This document shows, in pieces, positions 58,173 to 64,000 of a stretch of DNA of 64,000 nucleotides (the first letter of the stretch is position 1; each line of letters starts with the position of its first letter). Where the stretch lies: positions 62,001 through 126,000 of the forward strand of contig CALYLX010000098.1 in NCBI GenBank assembly GCA_944990035.1, written 5' to 3'. The translations under genes and the position numbers were made by a program. The notes beneath the pieces were generated by a model. That model was not told the DNA's origin and did not search any database. It was given only the letters and a program-made list of their open reading frames with translations. The stretch comes from Clitopilus passeckerianus. Lineage: Eukaryota; Basidiomycota; Agaricomycetes; Agaricales; Entolomataceae.

Positions 58173-59585
58173 ATGTCCACCCCAGACCTCTCCCTCTCCC
58201 CCTCCTACCCCGACTCCCTCCTCTCGACCCTCTTCAACACAACCCTCGAAGGCACAACCCCCTCCAAAATCCTCCTCCAATCATTCACCCTAATCATCTT
58301 CTCCGAAATCGGGGACAAAACATTCCTCATCGCCGCTATCCTCTCCATGCGGCACCCGCGTTTGCTCGTTTTCTCTGGCGCATTTGCCTCCCTCCTCCTA
58401 ATGTCCATACTTAGTGCGCTGCTGGGACATGTGCTTCCGGCGCTGGTACCGAGGAAGTGGACCGCTATAGGAGCGGGTGTGCTGTTTTTGGTGTTTGGAG
58501 GGAAGATGGTGCAGGAGGCGAGGGCGATGGAGGGCGGGAATGGGAAGGTGTTGGAGGAGATGAGGGAGGCGGAGGAAGAAATCGAAGAGGACGACTTGGG
58601 TCACGACGGGAACTTACTCGAGATGAAGGAGATTGAGGAAGGGCAGAGTTCAGCGAAGATAGACGTACCGACTATTGAGGTTAACGGTCTCCCGGAACCT
58701 GTCTCACCTAAGACCTCGATACCGAAGCAGGAAGTGGCACCAGTGAAGAAGACGAAAGGGAAGGAGGGAGGGGTGAAGGAGGGATTGAGGAATTTCTGCT
58801 CGTTCTTCTTAGGCCCGGTGTTTGTGCAGGCGTTCGTGTTGACTTTTCTGGGCGAGTGGGGGGATCGGAGTCAGATTGCGACGATTGCGTTGGGGGCGGC
58901 GCATGTAAGTGCCCCCGTTCAGATTCTCTTTGATCCTGTTTTCTCTTCCTCGTTCCTTATGTTCGTCCATATTTTCTGTCCCCATTCTCGTTCCTTTCTA
59001 TCCATCCATTTCTCCATTTCTCCCTCGTCTCATCCTTTCCATCATCGAATCCATACTAACCCGCCCACCTATAGAACGTCTACCTCGTTGCCCTCGGAAC
59101 TATCATTGGGCATTCGTGCTGTACAGCACTTGCGGTGGTGGGAGGGAGGTATGTTAGTACGAAGATTAGTGTGAAGCAAGGTTCGTGTCCTTTCCTTCTA
59201 ACCCTTCCCGTTATCCTTCTCCCTCCCTCGCCTTCTCCTTTTCCCTCCTTCCTCGAATTTCTTCTCCCAGCGTCTTCTTTTCCTTGTCTCCTCCCTGTCT
59301 TTGCTCGCCTTCCCATTCTTCCGCCTCGCTTCGCTCTTCCCATTTCCTTTCTATCCCTCTTTGTCTCCCCTCCCTTCCTCTTCCTCTTCCCCTCCTCTCA
59401 TCCTTCCCCTCCTTCTTCTCAGTGAAAACCTAACTAACCCTCCCTTTCTCTCTCTCTACACAGTAACATTCGGCGGTGCCCTCCTCTTCCTCCTCTTCGG
59501 GCTCATATACCTCTACGAGGCGTTCGCGGGGAGCGAGGGTGTGGAGATGGCTATGCCTGTCGCGGAGGGCGGGAGTCTACCATGA
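58173..59585 (+). CDS. GDT1: GDT1-like Ca/Mn transporter (UPF0016)
   Basis: Three exons: 58173-58904, 59075-59180 and 59464-59585, giving 319 residues. The two family signatures E-x-G-D-[KR]-[ST] are at residues 45-50 (EIGDKT) and 228-233 (EWGDRS). Each is inside a three-helix repeat, separated by an acidic cytosolic loop. Known: yeast Gdt1 and human TMEM165 are Golgi cation antiporters supplying Mn and handling Ca. The Met at 58173 (MSTPDLSLSPS) is chosen over the upstream in-frame ATG at 58056, which lies in leader-like sequence. The second intron is 283 bp and very pyrimidine-rich. Confidence 0.9.
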
Positions 59586-60539
59586 TGCCTTGACTCGAAG
59601 CGGCTTCGACGTGACTCGGGGGTGGCGGGTGTGGCGAAAGTCAAAAGCTGGGGTGGTTATGGGAGGGGAGGAAACGGGAGAGGGAGAGGAAGGAGGTGAG
59701 AAGGAAGGAGGGATGTTATCGTTATCACGATTACGATTGGGTTCAACTTGAAGGCAATGTTATCGAGAATTTTTTTTTTCCTGGGGTTTCTGGACACGCT
59801 TGCAGAGGTTTTGAGTTGAGCCGTGATAACTACACTACGGGGGGAGAAATGGTGGTTGTGCCGAACGGTGACTCGTTTGGGCCGAGTCTGGAGGGGTTGT
59901 TGAGATCCGAGATTCGAGTTGGTGAAGGTGCGGGTTAGGGTGGAGGTCGAGGGTTTGACATGAAGGATTTGACAGTCGATGTTTTGGCTGGGGCGGAATA
60001 TGTTAGTCTTGGGCCTCTTGTTCATGGAGAGATACTAGAGCAAGAAGTAACCCATCACCTGTCGTTGAGTTCCTACCGACGTAGCTATCGGGGCTCAGGC
60101 CTCAGGGCTCGGAAATTTTGTTCTTGAGACAGTTGGGAGGGAACACCATGAAGGACTTTTCGTATTGACCTCATTTTAAAGAAGGGTATTCGGGGACTCT
60201 TGACTCGTACTTGGAAACATTTCGCTATATGACGGTTCAATGAAGAAGGATTGGTTTCATGACCTAAGTACCGACCATCCACTGAGCTCGAGTAGAAATT
60301 GAGGATGAAGGCCTAACCCAAGGTACCACGATTGAGTTATTTCTTCTTTTCAGACTATCCAAGACGAGTGTTCGCGAACAGGCGAATCAGGGCGTTCACG
60401 TATCTCCATCCCAAACAACACCAGTGTGAAGTGAAGCTCACATTTCTTTCGCCAGTCCATCATGAAATGCCAATGTGTCCAGTAGCTGTATATAAAACCT
60501 CCTACTTGGCCTCCTTTTTCTCAAGTCAGTTGCCTATCA
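59586..60539. other. 3' flank, nothing recognised
   Basis: No supported gene between the GDT1-like gene and the HMG-box paralogue. Confidence 0.35.
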
Positions 60540-63093
60540 TTCACCGCCTTCAGGAAAGACGAAAAGATGTATCACAGTGTCTTGTCACCGCACCAAGTCT
60601 CCAGAAGCGAGGTGAAGGAAGGTCTCCGCAAGGAGGGTCGGCTCTCGAGCCCGTTCCTACCTTATACCATAGATCGTGGTGTCTCACCACCCTCAAATTG
60701 TCTTGCACGGATCCGCCGCACGTCACGCTCTTACCTCTCCCAACACGGCCGAAACCAAAGGATCGGACCAGATTGCACAGCAAGCGTGAGTACCTCACAC
60801 ATTGCCCACCGGCCAGCACTGATGTTACTTTCATAGGTTGATAAAGCCATGTATAGGAGTATGGATCAAAACGACAAGGGCTGCACCTCCCAACCACACA
60901 ACTCGGACACCTGTCATGGGGAGGCTGCTATTCAGGGCGTGGTGGGAACGTCTCCATCAATCACCCCGGCGGAAAACACCCTGAAGAACGATGCGCACAG
61001 CGCCGACATTACCATGGTCCACGAAGTCGTTGAGGGACGAACGGTGGAGTCGGGAGTAGCCAGCTCTCTGCGGACAAGCATGGCAGGCGCAGACGCGGCT
61101 GTCAGACTCATAGAGCAAGAACACACGAAAATCGCGTTCAACATACAGAAAGGGCTCCATAGCCTTGGATACGATGGCGAATTTATCCTACAAGCAGGAT
61201 TTAACAAGGAGCTCCTTGAGCGAGGTATAGAACTTGAGGAGATATTCATTATCCTGGATAAAGATCTCGTCGCGGATCCTTCTGAAATATCCAGAAAGCT
61301 GCTCCCTCACCTTGCTCCATTCTCTGGGACACTATATACTCCTTCATTTGTGCACCTCCTCCCCCCGCACCCAGGCACATCCGATGATTGTCAAGATGAA
61401 ATTCCGCCCCTATCCACCTTACACCCAGCACCAAACACGAACCCGCCGACCAGCGAATTCCCGAGCTCAGCGCGTCCAAGTCAGACCCTTGGTACCAGCC
61501 AGTCGGGTCCCCAAGCCGACAATAACGTTAATGAGGGACCTGAAGAGAGGGGCAGTAGGGATGGCCAACCGCCACAGGTTGGAGTTGAGGACTCGCAATC
61601 GTTCGATGGGAATCACCCAAGGCCCAATTGACGTACTCTGTATCTTGATGTATGCTCCCCCCTCACTATCAAGTCAGCTAGTCCGAGAGGTCTACCACCC
61701 GACAACTATTCCTTTTGGCTGAAGACCTCAATCGAAGTAGAAGTAAGGGTTTTGTGTCTTCTTTCTATTATCTCGCTTACGACTCTGTCATTTCATAGCT
61801 GAGTAAAAATGTGGATGGAGAGGACAGTCCTGAGGGCCTACACATTCGCAACCCATGGTATTTTGTCAACCTTGCTTCTATCTTCATGTCAAGCGAGTCA
61901 AAAGAACTCTACTCTCTAAAGCACCTTCACGTGTCCGCAGAGATGACTCCTATACAGACGGGCCCCTATGACCTACCAATAATTCAGAACGCAGGAGGCG
62001 ACGAGTCAACAGCCAAGATGAAAAAGCAGTTCGGGTGGCAGTTCGGTCTATCTGCTGGTCATCAAGGAGTTGGCATAAGCCTGGGGGCGACGAAACTGGA
62101 TATTACTGGCCAGGAATCGACCAGAAGGCGATGGTGTATTACTTCGCACCGGAAGAAAGTACCATCACAGAACGCTCTTGTGGCCTGGACAGAGTACTCA
62201 CACAGACCCTCCCACAACATTGGGGAAACCATCACGTGTGAGAGGTTCGAACCCGGGCCACACTCCATTGTCGCCTCCAGGTCTGAAGATGGTCGAACCC
62301 TGCGAATCAAAGTCAAGACCCTCTGGACTTCCATCAACTCGTCAATCAGCGAAAGACTACGTGGGATGTTCCCTCTTGGGGACAAGAATGCTCAGCCGTT
62401 TCTCTTCGCCAACTTCTGGCACGAACTTGAACTTGATCTCAGCAAGATCACATCGGAGAAGTCGTATGGCGAGAACTTAGTAGCCATTGAAGGCGATAAC
62501 ATGGAAGGCGCAAGGAACCCCCAGCATGGCCCTCACCCTCAATTCCCTAATTCAAATGTAGAGGTCAAAGAATGGTCGGATAACTGTCGAACAGGCACAC
62601 CCCCAGCGAGGGAAGGTGCAGTAAGGCTACTAACCTGGGGTAGAGTAGAGTGAGGCTGTGAGAGCGAACTAGAGAGAAAAGAAGTGTAACTCCTTGTTGT
62701 ATTAAGGTAAACTACTGCTAGTATTTATACAAAAGGATAGAGTGCACAGACCATGTATATGTAAGCATATTTAGAATGTTCTGTGCTAAATATAGTATGG
62801 AATACACAAGGAATGACAAAGAATGAGTCATACGTGAGTCATGATGATGTCATTGTGGAGCGGAATGTGCTAGAAGTATTTGTAATGCTCCATGTGTGTA
62901 TGTCGTGATAATGACGCAATCAAGTAATGTGATTTGTAGTCATGTGGTGTCACGTGACTGTTCATGTGACAAAGATGTGAGATGCATCAAGTTCAACAAT
63001 AACACAGTGCAGTTCAGAGTTCCTCTGAAGTGTTCGGTCACCAAGGCCCACGCAAGCGGCAAGGAGGAGGCTGTTCGAATAGTGTCGCATTGA
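60540..63093 (+). pseudogene. HMG-box gene paralogue, inactivated
   Basis: Inverted paralogue of the 2226-4946 gene. Exon 60837-61742 matches exon 4 (GADAAVRLIEQEH, EEIFIILDKDLVADP, SPLTIKSA, SFWLKTSIEVE). The last exon starts after a TAG acceptor at about 61800 (LSKNVDGEDSPEGLHIRNPW). Two lesions: TGA at 61629-61631 where the intact gene has an arginine codon, and a 414-bp solo LTR at 62585-62998. The original C-terminus continues after the LTR (NTVQFRVPLKCSVTKAH) and stops at 63093. Instead the frame now ends within the LTR at 62653. The HMG-box exons upstream are not recognisable, so the copy may also be 5'-truncated. Confidence 0.75.
62585..62998 (-). mobile_element. solo LTR 2, in last exon of HMG-box paralogue
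   Basis: 414 bp, TGTCGAACAGG to GTTCAACA, flanked by the 5-bp duplication ATAAC (62580-62584 and 62999-63003). Same family as solo LTR 1 in the opposite orientation. Removing it and one duplicate restores the frame ..EWSDNTVQF.., which matches WSNNDIQF in the intact paralogue. Confidence 0.92.
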
Positions 63094-63559
63094 AATATGC
63101 CGTAGTTTTAGAATTAATGAGGTCTCTTTCCCTCCTGGTGACTTGTGTAGATATATCTTTGTATTTGGGGCTGCGTAGTACTAGCGAGGTGCAGAGAATA
63201 CAGATTGTGCGATGACTACGACCTATAATGGTGACAGATTGGCATGGTCTGGTTGGTGTTGAGAACGGTGATGAGAACCAGATTGCTTTGGAGGACTAAA
63301 AGGTTTTACAATCTCAGCAGCGAGCACTCACGACACTTCTTGGTCACGAGATCGCTCCAATATGGATGTTTAGACGAAAACACCACCTGATGTATATCAA
63401 CGGTAGCCCACAAACGTCGGTGTCGACGGGGGTTCTAATGAGAACTTTGAACGTATTGCCACTGAGATCGTGGTTGAGAGTGTCATTTGCCTTTCAGCAT
63501 CCTAAGCAGCGCGGGTGGCGGCAGCAGAGGTAAACATTGTAAGAGTTACGGCGGCAAAG
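63094..63559. other. intergenic, nothing recognised
   Basis: Spacer between the HMG-box pseudogene and the unknown-family fragment. No gene seen. Confidence 0.3.
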
Positions 63560-63760
63560 AGGGATGAGGAATGGAAAGAAGGCATTTACGTTACTTGCTG
63601 GAGGATGGGGCGGTTATGCAGAATCTCTCCTCGTAGTCGCCCTCCGAGTGATCAAGCACTTCGTTCGTAAAAGAGGCGTATCCAGTCATCTTGTGGAAGG
63701 GCAGCTGGAAGCTATTGCCGTCTACTTCAGGCACGTGCTCAACGGCTTGTAGAGTAGAAA
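63560..63760 (-). pseudogene. unknown gene family, fragment C
   Basis: On the minus strand it reads PEVDGNSFQLPFHKMTGYAS, aligning with PGGDGDSFELP..EMDNYAP of copy A near 7.1 kb. It is followed by a weak match to the next block. Flanking plus-strand DNA to about 63870 also resembles the copy A and B regions. The rest may lie beyond the window. Confidence 0.4.
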
Positions 63761-64000
63761 TGACGGTAATATGAGGTGAAGCATCTTAGAAATAGGCATA
63801 GGCGGCGTGGCAGCTAAGTGGCTTCGGATTCGACATTGGGAGGAGGAGAAGGAGTCGCATGGATACAGGTGGAAAGTGGAAAGGCCCTAGCATGAAAACC
63901 AGCAGATGGTGCCCATCAAAAACTCCCACGAAGTCCGGTCCAAGAACACCACTCCAGTTGACTTGGGGTTTAAGTCAAAAGTTTTCGGGTTACACAAGAG

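Noticed and set aside
54837..59585. Terpene biosynthetic gene cluster
   Set aside because: No P450, oxidase or transporter of a pathway type adjacent; GDT1 is a housekeeping cation transporter.

Overview
The window is nuclear DNA of a filamentous basidiomycete, most likely an agaricomycete. Genes are split by many short introns (about 48-60 nt, GT..AG). The content is typical of mushroom accessory regions: several F-box genes, an H-type lectin, a class I sesquiterpene synthase, HMG-box and homeodomain-like regulators, a chromodomain Ty3/gypsy element and a very large DNA transposon. I saw no rRNA, convincing tRNA or CRISPR. Exon structures were assembled by eye from splice signals and reading frame, so individual junctions are predictions.

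Layout. 0-5 kb: a divergent homeodomain protein (+) and a five-exon HMG-box gene (-). 5.3-15.5 kb: a MITE, two decayed copies of an unknown gene family (-), a multi-pass membrane protein (+) and a four-exon F-box gene (-). 17-19.3 kb: a secreted Val/Leu-rich protein (+) facing a triple-repeat H-type lectin (-). 21.4 kb: second MITE copy. 21.8-29.4 kb: a 7.6 kb DNA transposon bounded by a perfect 10-bp target duplication. 29.6-31.8 kb: a 12-exon secreted carboxylesterase/lipase. 32.6-45.3 kb: a BRE4/aromatic-acid-exporter-like membrane protein gene (-) cut in two by a complete 7.26 kb Ty3/gypsy chromovirus. 47.5-48.5 kb: a paralogue of the membrane protein. 49.7-56 kb: F-box genes and the sesquiterpene synthase. 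58.2-59.6 kb: a GDT1-like cation transporter. 60.5-63.1 kb: an inverted, decayed paralogue of the HMG-box gene, broken by a nonsense codon and a solo LTR. 63.5 kb: a third fragment of the unknown family.

The most interesting system is the transposon. Its single gene can be read as nine in-frame exons giving 1512 residues. The order is a Pro/Gln-rich N-terminus, a GCM1/WRKY-type zinc finger, a DDE transposase core, a ubiquitin-specific-protease-like domain with Cys box, two CxxC pairs and His box, a PHD finger, and a basic tail. A solo LTR sits exactly on one of its splice donors, and the target duplication re-creates the donor, so the gene may still be spliced. Other points: an extra zinc-knuckle ORF after pol in the gypsy element, and several gene families that recur in opposite orientation at the two ends of the window.
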